The notes below the pieces were generated by a model. The model ran no database searches and had not been told where the DNA came from. It worked only from the letters and a program-made list of their open reading frames with translations. Both the position numbers and the translations under genes were made by a program. Shown here piece after piece: positions 37,666 to 51,900 of a stretch of DNA of 64,000 nucleotides. Source of the stretch: Pyrocephalus nanus (taxonomy: Eukaryota; Chordata; Aves; Passeriformes; Tyrannidae); assembly GCA_038380795.1 (NCBI GenBank), contig CM076267.1, positions 19,304,001-19,368,000 on the forward strand, in the 5' to 3' direction. The number at the start of each line of letters is the position of its first letter. The first letter of the stretch is position 1.

Positions 37666-40600
37666 TATATACATTTATTTTAAAAACAGATATTCCTACT
37701 TGTATTAACTGGTGCCCTTGTAGAATGCTGAGTTGTTTGTTGCTTGGAACTACTGCCCTGTCTCAGGCTCTATGTTTTAAGACAATGCCTGGACAACAAA
37801 TAACTAAGAAACTAACATCAGTTTAAGAGCATAAATCCATGACATGTTTTTTATGTTATAACAAAGAACAGACAAATCACTTTTCTACGTACATTTTCAA
37901 GATAGTCTGGAGTTCTGAGGGTGCCTACTGGGTGTAACATTGTCAGCTCCTACTTATCAGAATTACTTCTTCAGGTAAATTAAAAGGGAAGTGAAAAAAA
38001 ATCACACTTCTCTGTCCTCTGTTTGGCACTGAATGTAACAATTCTGTTTACTATGGATTTTACGACTCTTCCTAATAATCAGCAAAATTGAATTCTTAAC
38101 CAACTGACTGTAAGTCAGGCTCACAGAAGAGGTCTTCCAAAGAGCTGATCTCTCTCTAGTTGTTGGATATGCACTCAGCTGTTTTAATCTACATTAGAGT
38201 CTAATCAGCTACTGGAAACAACAACAAAAAACCCATCATGTCTCAAAGGATTGAGTCCAAAGAGTCATAATGCTCAGTGGAGTGGTAAGTTGGTGTCAGG
38301 GCGTTGGGGTGATTATATACTTTCCATATTTCAAAGGAGAGTAGGTTTCTTTCCTTGACTGGTGAGTGAAGACCTCTCAAGCTGAAAAAGGAGGTCTCAG
38401 TAGAGACAAAGTTGAGAACTTCAGCTCTCTGTCATTTGAACTGATTGAAACACTGTCTTAAAGGCACTATTAATCTACAATGCCCCCCAGAAGAAAGCAG
38501 TGCTGTACTTCCAACAACTATGGAGGGTTAAATCATGTTGAAATCAGCTGACTTACTGTTCAAGTGGGAGATAGTAATGCTGGTTTTGTTCTCATTTCCT
38601 GTGAAATATGTGAACTGATCCATCGCTCAGCTAATTTCTTAAATTATTTTAGATGTTGAAAATAGCATTTTAATTATACTCTTCATTTACCTAGTTTAGT
38701 TAATCAAAATATAAAATATTACTGTTAGTGATACTGCAACAACATAACAGCATTTAGCATCAAACAGCATTTCATTAAAAGCAAGATTTAACTTTCCATA
38801 CTCCTCACTGTAAGCAACAAAAATACTAGAGAATCAGTAATAAGAAAAGGTATTGATTAAATATTCACATTTTCTTCTAGCATATGGCAAATGCTACAGC
38901 ATTGTATAATGCCAGAAGACAAGAAGTAAAGCAAGTGTATTTTCTTCCATTAGATGTGGCAGTCTAAAATAAATTATTTTTAGAAAAAGTTACCTTTAGA
39001 AAGCAAATAGCATTAGACAAAGTGGCTTAATTGGGAAGCCTCAAGACAACATTCACCAGCATTTACTAGAAAGGTAATTCTGGCTTTCTGTGCTTACAGC
39101 TGAAAGTTTTGACCATCATCCAATGGCTACATCTACCTTGTAATATAGACACCAAAAATACTTCAGTAATCTTTGCACCTACTTTAGACTTTCTAGACCT
39201 AGCTGAGTTTGGCCTTTTGAGAAATTTGGCCCTGTAATTATGTTTTCATGCGAGAGTGATTCTTGGAATCCAGATATCCCCCAACCTCTATCTTGTTTAA
39301 TGCTGTACATGACTCAAACTTCTCTCTTCAGAGGCCTTCCTGTGAATTGTTTTAGGATTTGCCTTTACACTGGTGACATTAACTTTTGTGTCATTTATTC
39401 AAAAATTCTAAAAACGAAAGGTTCCTATCTATATAGAGAGTTCTGAGAACTCTGATGATGAACAGCAGTTTCCTTCATTTTCATTACGCTAGCACATTTT
39501 CCTCTTGTCTGTCCATCCTCTTAATATCCATTATGTTTAATTGCTTAGTACAAAACAAGAAATATTTCTTGCAGATGTTTAGTAGGGCTGTGCAAACATT
39601 TCACAAAAGTATTTGTGAAAATCTCTTTGCTCACAAGAGCCTGTGAATATATTAATTTCCTTAAAATATTTTTATTCTTTTCTGCTAAGATACAGCCATA
39701 CAATGTAGTATAAGATGTCACTAAAGTATATTTACATTGGTTTCTCTGTTTTGTATTACTGTTTGACTAGGCAGAGCTAAATTAAGAAGAGGGTATTAGG
39801 CAAAGTAATCTGAAAACAAATCAATGGTTTAAGGTAGGAAACTGTTTTGTGACTTCATGATATTAAGAAAGTAATGACAGATGGAGCTGAGGTAACATAG
39901 GCTGGGCAATACAGCCTACATGGCACTCAGAGGAGACTGCAGTAAGAAGTACAACAAAGATAGGGTGCCTCAATAATTATGAATTTCAGCTGGCTCACAA
40001 AGTGTAAATTTTCCTGGAGCAGGAAATTTTCGAGAGATCACAAGTGCAGCTTGTGTCTGAACCATGACAGAAGTTCTGTTCAGAAGTAGAAATAAATCTG
40101 AATTTCAGTATTATTTAAGTGACAAAGGTGATGATTGAATAGCAGCACGAAGGTACACCCTCATCTCAGAATTTCCTGTTGATGGTATCTAAATCTAGGA
40201 ATGCTCTTCTCTAATATGAACAGCGTATCTGTACAGCAGTGCATGGTGCTTATGCACTACAGATAAATGTAACTGGGAGGCAAAAGACAGTAAGTTGTTG
40301 ACACCTACAGCTTGTATTATTTGTTAAATTCAATAGGAATTTAAATTATTTTCTAACTAATAAATATATATACTGACTCCATTAGGAGATTGTGTAGGTC
40401 TTGGGACCTAGAAGAAGAATATACAGATTGCAATGACAGCATAATGAATGTAAAGTCATAACCTTTTGAGACTCATTATATATAAATGAGATTGCAGTCT
40501 GGTTGAGAATACCGTAAGTATTTTTGACCTTTCTTTGAAATACAGAAATGGTGCTTAGCTGTGAAATTCATTATGGTCTCCAGTGTGACACAGCTATTCA

Positions 40601-41546
40601 TTTTTAAACTGATTAATTTTGGTTAGTATTGATGAAAGACTTCACAGGACTACAGAAACACCATGGGCAAGTACACTGTACAGGCAGGTATCATCTCCCT
40701 AACTAACCATTTACAGGTAGGCATTTTGTCAAGTTTTCCATACAAAAAACAACTGAAAATGTAAAAATGAAATTAACCATGTAATTCCATATGCAGAACA
40801 TATGTTTTAGTCTTTATACTGAAATGTGCTTCATTAGAAACACAGATATGATTAAAGAACCATAATCCTGAAGAACAAATAGACAGAATACGCAGCCTGA
40901 TCTTCAGTTTATAAAAAATTATGAATCAAATGGCATCTATGTATTTATCTAACAAATTGTTTCCTGTAAGCAATGAAAGGAAGGGATGTGTAATCTTTTG
41001 CTTAACAGTTCTTCAGGAAAATCATCTGGATTTGCACAAACTGGGACCATCGATTGCAGTTACAGTCTAAATGCAGAGTTTGGAAATTACAGGGAATAGA
41101 ATAGAGATTAGGCATGGAGTTCAGATCATTTAGTGAAAATTGTGCTGAGGCTATCTTGTGCCTACTCTGTGAATAAATTGAGAAAAATAGTCTTTAGAGA
41201 TACCTGGTATCACCACAAAGTTACTGCAAAATTATGCATGACTTCTCTGGGTAGCAAGAGTAAATCACACTGGTGGCCCCTCCCCTGAGAAGATGCAGAG
41301 CACAGTTCTCATGTTTGTGTGTTACATGTTCTTAAATTTGCTGATCAGTGCAGAGCTGGTCCTCTTCTGGACTCAGCTGTAAATCCCAAAGGATCGATGT
41401 GTATGTCAAATGGACAGAATCAGCAGCATAATGACTTGTTATGTCTAAGAATATCAATAGTTCCATAGCGCTATTACCTTTACCAACTGCATTTACTGAA
41501 TGATATCGAGCCCCCACAAAAGTAAGTCCTGAGAGAGCTTTTCTAT

Positions 41547-41573
41547 AACAAAACAAAACAAAACAAACAAACA
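41547..41573. repeat. (AAAAC)n-like simple repeat
   Basis: Three AAAAC units followed by two AAAC units, at the left edge of a strongly AT-rich zone. Confidence 0.85.
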
Positions 41574-41790
41574 GAAAACCAGAAATAAAACTGTCTATGC
41601 TTTAAAATGATAAAAAATTTTGCAGTTTTCTCTATGTTCTTTTTAGGGAAGTAATTTATACAATATAATACATTAAAAATTTTAGCTTATAGTTGGTTTA
41701 TGATATGGACAGAATTTATGAAAAACAGATTATATATTTATAATACAAAGTTCTAGAGTAACTTCAGTGGTTAGAAAAGTAATAAAATTT

Positions 41791-41857
41791 AATTTTAAAA
41801 AATATATTTAAAATTTTAACTAAAAATTAAAATTATTAATGAAGTTATCACTTCATT
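41791..41857. repeat. AT-rich inverted repeats (two hairpin-capable palindromes)
   Basis: AATTTTAAA at 41791-41799 is complementary to TTTAAAATT at 41807-41815. Downstream, AATGAAGT (41838-41845) and ACTTCATT (41850-41857) form a perfect 8-bp inverted repeat around a TATC loop. Both could fold locally. In such AT-rich DNA short inverted repeats are expected by chance, so no function is inferred. Confidence 0.6.
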
Positions 41858-43243
41858 TACACTATGTCTCTTGGCACATCTAGAATTCCTGTCTTGAATT
41901 AATTTGACTAGACAGGAATGATAAACCTCCAAAGCTCTGCTGACCTTGTAGTAGCTCTCACAAATTGCAGTACCTGCACTTCTTATTCCTTTGTTTTTAT
42001 GGATAATTTTATCTTTGGCTAAAGGTCAAAATTAGTCTGTTCAATAAGCAATTTAAAATTAAAAGCTGTAATAATGTTTCAGTAAAATTCTGTCATTCTG
42101 CTACATGAAATGCTTAAATATATGTAATTATATGATTAAATTTTCCACTTACTGGTCTTCATGTGTTAAAGGAGTCTGAAAATACTGCACAGCACTGGCA
42201 GAATACATTGACAGAATTTTCTTACACTGACTTACTGATGTCTGTAAGTTTTAGACTGTTTTTAAGCAGAATATTTTTCATGGACCATACTTCAAAAAGC
42301 CTTAACTGTGATGTAATGTGATACTTCTTCTATTTTTAAATATTATCTTTTTGTTTCAGAAGTGTTCATCTTCTCATGCATGTTGAACTCAGGTTTCTGA
42401 GTGCTTCCAATAGAATAATCTGCCCTACAGGGTTTACATACATTGTTGTGGGTTTAAATCATGTAACTGTCAAAATACTACTGTTACAAGGTATGAGTAT
42501 AATAGTATCAGCTCAAATTATATTTTTAAAGATAAATTTACTCATGGTGCATTACACTAGGAAAGCTAAAATAAAATTTTTAAAAAGCAAATTTTGTGCA
42601 GTAGGAATTTTTTAGTATTATAAGGAACTGTATCTTATTTCCAGTAATGCTCAATGTATAAATCGTGAAAGTAAAACCTTATTTCTGAATGGACAGAACA
42701 GAAAAAATCTGCTGGATTTGTTCATACATATCTTTTCACAAGGGGAACAGTCAGGAACAGGAATCAGAAACAGTTTAAAATTATTCTAATCAAATTTTAT
42801 TTAAATCTATCCAGATTTGTTATGGGATTGTATAAAGAATTTACTTGAGTTTGAACTCACATTTATTTCATGATTGTGATAGTTTTGTGATGAAACACAT
42901 ACAGGTTTTACATTAGCCCAAGTTTTCCAAGGAATGCGTAGTCCTTACTGTGAGGGTCTGTGTGCAGGCAATAACACGTGTTCAGACACAAACACTGCAA
43001 CTCAGTTGTAAGGTACAGCATCACTTGGAGAGATAGGATCAGGGAGATTTCTCTAGCTTGCCTGCACTTTTGCCTATTCTGTCTTGTTGAGACTGTTGAA
43101 TGAACTGAGTTTATTCCTTTTTTAATATGGAATGTAATTTCCTGTTAAACTCCGTGAACTTGGCCAATGTAAATTATTTATATAAATAATGTAATATTAG
43201 AAGCAAAGGTGCTTTAGAAAAACAATTCCAGAAGCAGAGAAGT

Positions 43244-43271
43244 GGAGGAGAGAAGAGAGAGGAAAGAAGGG
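43244..43271. repeat. Purine tract, 28 bp
   Basis: Uninterrupted GA-rich purine sequence (GGAGGAGAGAAGAGAGAGGA then AAGAAGGG). Confidence 0.85.
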
Positions 43272-46200
43272 TTGAGCTGTTTTATTAAAATATAGTGATC
43301 AAAGATCATAAGTGATGCTTAATGTTGTATAAGATTAGCTGAAAAGCTTTCTAAAACTACAGATTTAGGGAATGTCTCCAGTGATCCTTTATTAATACAA
43401 CTGCTTTTAAAAAAATAATATGTGCAAGAAAAAAGTAAGTTCTGTATTCCCCTTTGTATGCTTCATTTTGTGAAAAGTTATTTTCAAATCTTATGCCCAA
43501 GTAAAGGAACGACAGCTCCTACTGTATACATACAATTCCTTCAAGTCCAAAGTGCCTGAATCTCCAGATTTTCTTTTTGGAATCCATTTAATCAATTGCT
43601 CAGATACAGTGTACTAATACAAGCCAGTACAAGTTCAGTGGTATAACTTTCACTAAAAGTTGAGGTGACAGTGGTTAAGCCTCAAAAGAAATTGAGTTTC
43701 AGCTCTTTGTGCCTTTTCACTTGATCTAAATCCCCTGATGTGCCCTTACCTGGGATGCAGCAGAGCAGCACAGCACTGTGCTTACCAGGAGGCCTGAGGA
43801 CACGGCAGTTGAGGCATCTGCAGCTTTCTCTAGCCCAAAGACTTTAGGAAGAAAACTTGATGTTCTCTGTAGTAGGCTGGAACATGAACAAAAGGGACAG
43901 CAATACATAAAAGTAACCTTTAAAACACTGACAATATACACAGTAAAAGCATTCAAAAGCTCGATATGGGTTAAAAGAAAATATTGTCTGTAGGAAGCTG
44001 GGGCAAAGAAACAGAACTATCAGGCCTAAACAATGAGTCTTGCCAACTCTTTTCTTTTATTCCTATATTCACTTCCATTCAGGTTTCTTTACTGTGCCCT
44101 TTACTGATGCCTGAGTGCTTGGCATAAGCCCTGCCAGCTCATTCAGAACTGTGAAGGAGCAACACTGAGCCTCTCTGTCAGAAATGCTGCTTCCTCAGTG
44201 CCCTAGGCAGGCCATGAGCGAGTCTGATAGCTGCCCAAGCAGCACGGGCACAGATTAATGATTACCTTTTCCAGTTTCTGGCCATTCTAACACAGCCCTG
44301 GGCAGCTGCTGGATGCCGTCCAGTCAGCAATTTTCCAGTTCAGGAAACTGTGGGTAGCTGTGAAGAAGCACAAATTACAGCTATCTGTCCTTGGCCTGGC
44401 AATAACAGCCCATGGTCAAAAACTAGCCAAAGATAAAAGAAACCCAGGGGTTTGGCAATGCTGTTTACACTGGTGCTTGACATCTCTGCTGTTGGTAAGG
44501 GCACTTGGCTAAACTTGTTGTACATTTTTGGGGTCATAGCATGGTATTTTATTTGTATTAATGAGTCAAGGTTATGCTGTGTGAAAATCTATATAAAAAA
44601 ATTTTAAACCAGTGTCTGTTAATTCATATTATTCTAGCTACTAATTTAGTGTCTATTTCATTGATATAATCTGCCTGAATTCTTACTGATGATGCATAAC
44701 AGATCCAACCAATTTGTTATGACTGAGAACATCAGGGCTTCTTAATAGTAACAAACACAAGCTATTAGATTTGAACTCCTGTTCTTTTATTTGCATTTTG
44801 TGGAAGGTTCTTTAAACTTAAGGATTAAGTGGGGAAAAAAACTTCCCCAAAGTAATAGGAAGATGGATGCAACCGGTACAGCTCTGCACACAATTTTCTT
44901 TTAATTTTCTTTATCACTGTGCTGTCAGAATATATTTAATATCACATAAATTCTGATTTAAGAGAATTAGATTCGTTCCATATCCAGTGAATGACTTCAG
45001 TGTTTTGGAATAGTCAAGTCTTTATCTTATAAAATTAAGTTGCTGGCCCAGCATACCATTAGCTTCAGATTATTAAGGCAAATTTAAGTACATCAGCGCA
45101 GTATTTAATATAATGAGGCCTAGTCTTCTTCAAAATTCGTGGCACCTTGATGAAGAAAGCTGTCAAACAAAAAGAGCCTGGTAGTCACTAATAATGGCAT
45201 ATATTTAAGTTTACGTGCTCTTACACAGTGTGGTACTTGTCGACTTTTGGATTGGGCAAAACTTGCTTTAGAGAGAAGCAGGTTGGGGATCAGCTGTCCC
45301 AACAATCCCTGGCATATATTAGGATGGTAAACAAATGGCATTGTTACCCAAGCTAATATGTGGTTACCTGTGCTCTCACATAGGCAGGGGAGAGCCCATA
45401 AGTAAAAGGATTTTGTTGGGGAGAGGCTTAAGCTTCTCCATCCATTTCCATTTGCTGATCCTGCTAAGGGACATTAAAGTTCCCACTGCAATGATGTGCC
45501 TCTTCTGAAGAACGGGGAAGAAGGCAGCATTGCACAGAGCTTATCAGTAATGTCAGTACCCTGACAGACCAACAGAGGATGGGAATTGAAGGAAGGTGGC
45601 TGCTTTGAGATTTACAGTCTTCTGAATAATTCTTCACCTTAATCCTTACTATTTTCTTGCCCTCTTAATAGGATAGCTTTGGGTGTGGGGCAGAAATCTT
45701 CAGAACTTATATAAACTACAGTTTTGAGATGTGCCAAATACATTAATATAGTATAAGTATGGCAGAGAGTATTTCTAAATTCTAAAAATACTAGAGTGCT
45801 TAAACAACAAAATAAAAAATGAGTTTACAGCTGATGTATATCAGATTCAGATTGAACACTTGAAGAATGCCAGTAAGAAATATGAAAACATCAGTTGCCC
45901 AAAACTGATTTATCAGATCATTGTAGCTCACAACTGAGAATCAAACATGACAGACATATGGAGGTATATTCTTTTTTGGCTGAAGGAATAATTTCTATGA
46001 TGGAGAAATAGAATTTAAACTAGTCATATCCTCAACTGAGGATGCATGATCTCCAGAAGCATCTTTTTCCTATACACCATTTTATCTCATGTACTAGTTG
46101 AGATTATCCTGGTTGATTGGTTAGAATCAGAACAGGACTTAGCAATTACAAATGCCAGAAATACAAGAGCTGAGACATTTGTATGTACACATTTTTGGGG

Positions 46201-48945
46201 CACATTCAGAGCACAACTAATACCAAATAAAAATAGCTCCAAGGTCATGCATGTTCTGGAGACGAAGATGTTAGTGGTTTTCATGAATACAAGGTCACAA
46301 TATTTTATGTAAATCATCTACCACCAAACACAGTTTGACCAAACCCAGTAACGTAAAACCCACAGCTCCACGGATGTGCACTAACTGAAAATGACCTGCA
46401 GTAGCAGAAGAAGTGAAATACAAAGAAGCAGTTAGTTTTCTCTGACTGCTGCAAGTACTGCTGAGCAGTTTGGATGTGATCCACACCAATACAAGAAAGT
46501 TACTTTTGTTATTTTTTCAGACTGGAGAATAGATTTTTTTCACGTAGATGCTCAGTTTTCTTTTCTCTCAATCCTATGTCCAGAAATGTAGTCTAACATT
46601 TTACTGTGCCACTACTCGATGTGGTGACATTTGAACAAAGTTTTCTTCAAGAAGCATACACAGACAGGACCCAGGAGTGAAAAGATGATGGAAAAAAGCA
46701 GCAGCAGTGTCACCCCAACCCAAACACAGACAAGTTCAGTCCTGAAGATCAATATTAAGAAAAAGAACTACACATAATATAGACATATCTCCCAGCATCA
46801 CTCCAGATAAGGACCTAACAGCAAGTCTCCAGAGAAAAAACATTTGGGTCCTGGCAACAGAACCTCTGGAAGAAGCAGCAGCTTGGAGGTCTGTTGTGTG
46901 TGTCAAGCACCAGATCTAGCAAAAGAATTAGAAAATATAATGAATATTGAATTATTAGAAACTGAAAAGAAGAAATTTACTCCCCTGAGACTACAGTAAC
47001 ACTGCAGTCATTTAAATACAGCTGTCTAGCAGATGTGATAGCTGGAGTATGCTCTGTTATACACTCTTGCTTGTTCTTTTTCTCATGCATGACACTGCAA
47101 AACCCAGTAAAAGCAGCAGTTTGATTAGAATATGAGAGGAATCCAGAAGAACAATTTCTGTACAAAAAGGTGCCTTGGACTCCAAAGTCTGCTTTGGAGA
47201 GCACTCCTAGCATTACTGTTTGATGGATATAGCCAGAACACACGCTCTGAAGACGAGTTCTCTGCTAATCATTTAATTACAGGAGGATTCAGTAGCACAG
47301 GGGCAAAAAAAAAAATGGATAGATACTTACTCCAATGGTAATTGTTCTTTGAGATGTTATGTTTAAAATGGATCCCAGAATTTGCTCCCCAGTTCATTAG
47401 CATGTAGATGGTAAGAGAAACCTGAAAGAATTTGGCTTTCCAGACTTTTATATCTTTACATAGAAGCAGAAACCAGCACAAGGTACTTTAGTGTGCCTAA
47501 GATGCTATTCTGGGATCTCCAGGCTTGCTTAGATGAGGGACAGAGGACCTGTACAGTAGAAATCATACTGACAGCAAGACCTTCAACCACTATAGCTTTT
47601 TGTAATGTAAATGATGATAAAAAGTGTGGAGCATGAGGCAACATATTTTCAGGAGGGAAACAGAATACTAGCAATCATCTGCAATAGTGAAGGCAAACAC
47701 AGCATCTATTCATTTACCATTAGGAGAAGGCAAAGGAGATGCACCTGTAAAGTGCAGTCCATGTTTGATCTGTTATTACTGAAGGAACCCAACTATGGGG
47801 AAAAAGTGTGAATGGGTTTCAGATTTTAATTGGTTTGCCAGAGACATCTTAAATAGCAAAGACCTGATGCAGCAAATATCTTCTGAAGGGTCGTGCAAGG
47901 ATGGATTTAATGATGTTTGCATAAGCTTGACAGTAAATAATGATAAAGGAGAATTTTTTTCCCTACTTGGAAAATAAAATCTTTTACTATGCCAAGTGTA
48001 CCTAAGCCCATATTTATTACTAAAACATTTGTTTTCTTATAGGTGTCTGTGATTAATGGAGGTAAAACTTTCAGAAAACATTGACGATATTAAGCTTTCC
48101 TAAGGAAACTACTAACTCCATTGTACATTTCATTATTTATATTTTCTTCTTTTAAACTTAACTTCAAGTGAAAGGAGATTAAAACTACAGTTGCAGTATT
48201 TCTGTGACTGTAAAAGGCAGACTGTTACTGTGAAGCAAATTTTATGTTAAGTCTGACCAACTCTGTCACCAAGGGCACTCCTGGCAGAGCTAAACTAAAA
48301 AGCCACAAAAAAAGGATTTTTTGTGGACAGCAGTAATCCCAGATTATGTCCATCTGTTCAAAGGAAAGTTTATAGGTATGATGTATATGAAAAGATACTT
48401 TTTTGAAAACTCATTAGGGCCTCTGTTTGTTCAAGATAATCAATGCACTGCTTCCAGTTTCAATAATGAGGTTTTCAAGAAAAGAAAAAGGAGGAGGATG
48501 AACTCACAGGGACACCTCTTTAGTGAACAGGCATTCCAATATGATTTTTTCTTTTTTGAAAACAAAATGTTAATTTTTCATTTCATGATTGCTTGCTTTC
48601 TGAAAAAGTTTATGCAAATTTTTTATATAGAAATATAAATAGGCTGAAAAGAGTGGTATTACTTAGGAAACATTCATAGATAACTATTCTTTAATAGGCA
48701 ACAATTTATTGCAGCGTGTTATGCAAAGGTTCTCAAATTGAAATGCAAGTGCACAGACAGAACACAGAAGCACTTACAAAAACAAATTAAGGTACTGCAA
48801 CAAAATTTAACTATTCTAGGTAGGGTAGGCTGGGTGTGTAAACCCTCTTTAGGGTTAGAGAATTGATCTACTGAGGTTTGGTTCTAGATTCTCTGTCTTT
48901 AAGTTTTCATTGCTCTTTCTCCTCCTTTTGGTAGACATCTCAAAA

Positions 48946-48962
48946 CATCATCATCATCATCA
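48946..48962. repeat. (CAT)5 trinucleotide repeat
   Basis: Five CAT units followed by CA. It is short and probably stable. Confidence 0.9.
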
Positions 48963-51900
48963 GAAAACAGATCAGCAAATCAGCTTTACAGACCAAACAC
49001 AGAAATATTGTAGGAAGTTTAGGGATAAATTCTATTCCTGTTCCATTTTTCCAGTTATTACAGAAATGTAACTTTGTGCCATTTATAGATAATCTGGTTA
49101 CTATGTAATCTACTGGAAATGACTGTAATCATTCTACCATTCTATAAAGGTAGGGAATATTTTTTCCTTTGATGAATGGAACAGAGATAAAATTGGGGGA
49201 GTTTTTCCCCACAGGATATTGTTAAGAAAGCTGAGGAAACAACAAGTCTTAGCCCATGAAAACTAATATTTTAGGTTTGGAAGATGAATGGTAAGACAAG
49301 GAATCCCAAAGCTCTTCACACAGAAAGCAAGAATATTGTCTACTCTCGAAACATTTTTACTTTTAAGGTTTTCACTGAAAGCCCCTCTTAAATCATTATT
49401 AAAATGACTAGAATGCAATTATGTAAACAGTGAAAACAATTCTAGGCGTGCTATCAAAGTATTGAAAAAAGACAGAGAGCAGAAATTATTTGGATGCTCT
49501 TGTTTTATCCTAAGCAACATGTTTATAGAGGAAATTATTCATTATGTCAAAAATAAAGACAGTAATAAATATAAATATGTGCATAAATGTATTGGCAAAC
49601 AAGGGAGTCTTGTAAATTAATTGAAGAAGTGTCGCCATTTCCTGTCACTGGAAAGAGCTCTCTGCCTTTCTGTATTCTTCTAGTCAGGTTGTTAGGAAAT
49701 ATATAATGCTACTTGCGAGTAATTTGAAAACCAAATCATATCAAGTTGTTCCAATAATGGAAACTGTGTGTGCATCCAAACCAAAAGTACCATCATTAAA
49801 GGTGGTTAAAAACATATCCTGAAGAGAAATTTGCATTTCTGACTATGACAACCTGTGCAAAAGCAAATAGAGCAAGGAATGTAAGACATTCCTATGGAAG
49901 TGGTATCTTTTGCTTGCTTTTCTCCCCATTTATCTTGGGAATGAGGCTGCTCAGTAGAGGTGTGAAGCAGGCCCTGCCTCTCCCTGCTTCAAGAGCAGCT
50001 GGTTTTTTTTCTTTTTTGGAATTTTTACCTGACATTTCAATCTGAGCAAATCACATCAAGAACAGAGGTGAGACTTTCTTTCAAATGTCTCTATCTTGCA
50101 CAAATCCTTCAGTGTTTTTTAATGATGCTACAGTCTGTAATAGCTTTTTTCCCCCTAACATTATGGGGGTTATTATATTTATTTTATTATGAATTATTAT
50201 ATTTTAGAAATATCTATTTATTGGTTTTATTGTATTTTAAAATTTATTATATTTTGCTAATATAATACTATGTTTAAGACACTAGTCTGAGAAATTCTTT
50301 AGTCATTGTTTTACATAGTTCATAGTTCTGGTTAATGCAGTTTCAGTAAATACTTTTGACAACAAATGATAAAAAGAATAGAATGACTAATTAATTTCAA
50401 TTTCAAATCCTGAAATTTCTTCAATTGTAAAATTCTAGCATTGGCAAGTTATTTATGAATTATGTATATATAGCGAGAAAACAAGTTATTTATGGTAGGG
50501 AATGTATGTTTAATTTTGTCCTTCACAAAAAATGTGCATGATTTTGAATGTTTTTCTCCCCTAGAATCTGAGTACTTGTATGGAATTTCAATCTTTGTTA
50601 TGATGAAAAAGAATCCACACAGCCTATGTAATATTTGAATTATTTTTAACTGAATATAGCAAGAAAGCATGAAATAGTTTTACTTTTAGTGACCCTGTTG
50701 CAACTGGAATAACTCCATTCAGTGAACTGCATGATTCTAGCATTACTGGGAGCAGAATCTGTTATCATTAATGTAATGAAGTATTTCAATGCACACAAGA
50801 ATTTAAAAAATATTCAAAAAAAATATTTAAAGCTATTAAAATTCATTATATAGGCTTGAATTATATGTGTAACTAGAAAATAATGCTATAAAATGCAAAT
50901 AGTAAATTAAAATGCTTAAATATTTCACAATATTTCAAATATTTTCCTGACTACTGATTGCTTTGGGTTCAAAAACCCAGCATTAGGCCGGTCCTGCTGT
51001 TCCTAAGTTAAACTATTTTACCACCAGATTTAGTGTTATCTTTGTTCTTTCTCCAAAGGATCCTTAGACAAGTATCCCTGTGGTATGGATGATTTAATGT
51101 CAACATTCCAAGAGAGCTAAGAAAACATCCTATCTTTGTTTGAAATGCTTATATTAGAACTAATAGAAGCCAGCAGATGCAAATGATGCCAAATATGCTC
51201 CATCTTTCAGAGTTTCCACTGCCAAGAGTACATTTTGAACTGGCCGAGTTCAAGTGGGTTTCTTTTTATTTCTGAAAGCAGAGTGTTTGAAAAGTTGTGT
51301 ACAGCTTTTCTGAAAGCATGCAGCTGCAAATCATAAAATATTTTATTTATGATTATTTGGTTATAGTAATGCACTGCACATTGCCATCACTTTCAAGTCC
51401 TATGCACCACATGGGCTCCAGCAAGGATTATTTCTTGTCCGAAAGAAAATGAGTAGATACTGTCATTGGGTATTTTATTCTCCTTACAAACAGACTATCT
51501 GATATCAAAAGCAATGAACAGTGTACTTCTCACAGGGCTGGCATGACATCTCAAGGGCCCCAGAAACCAATTAGTTTCAACCTCTGGCAACTCATTTCCC
51601 CTCCCACTGTTTCAAGAATTCAGCCAGATTCCTTCCCCCATGTATTTTTGCTGAAACAATTTGTTACTCTAAGCTAAGAGGAACTTAGTATCCCTTCTTC
51701 TACATATTAAATATTTTGGGACAGATTTTCTTTTATATTATGCTGATATCTTTTTGTTGACCTCAGTAAGGGGTGCTGAAGAATTTTTTTTTAAGTGAAG
51801 TGAAAAAAAATTGGGATCTTCATAGTATTGCGGTGGAAAATGTTTTTTTGATGACTATAATGCAAATAAATCTTTCATGCAAGTCCAGTGTTTCTTGACA

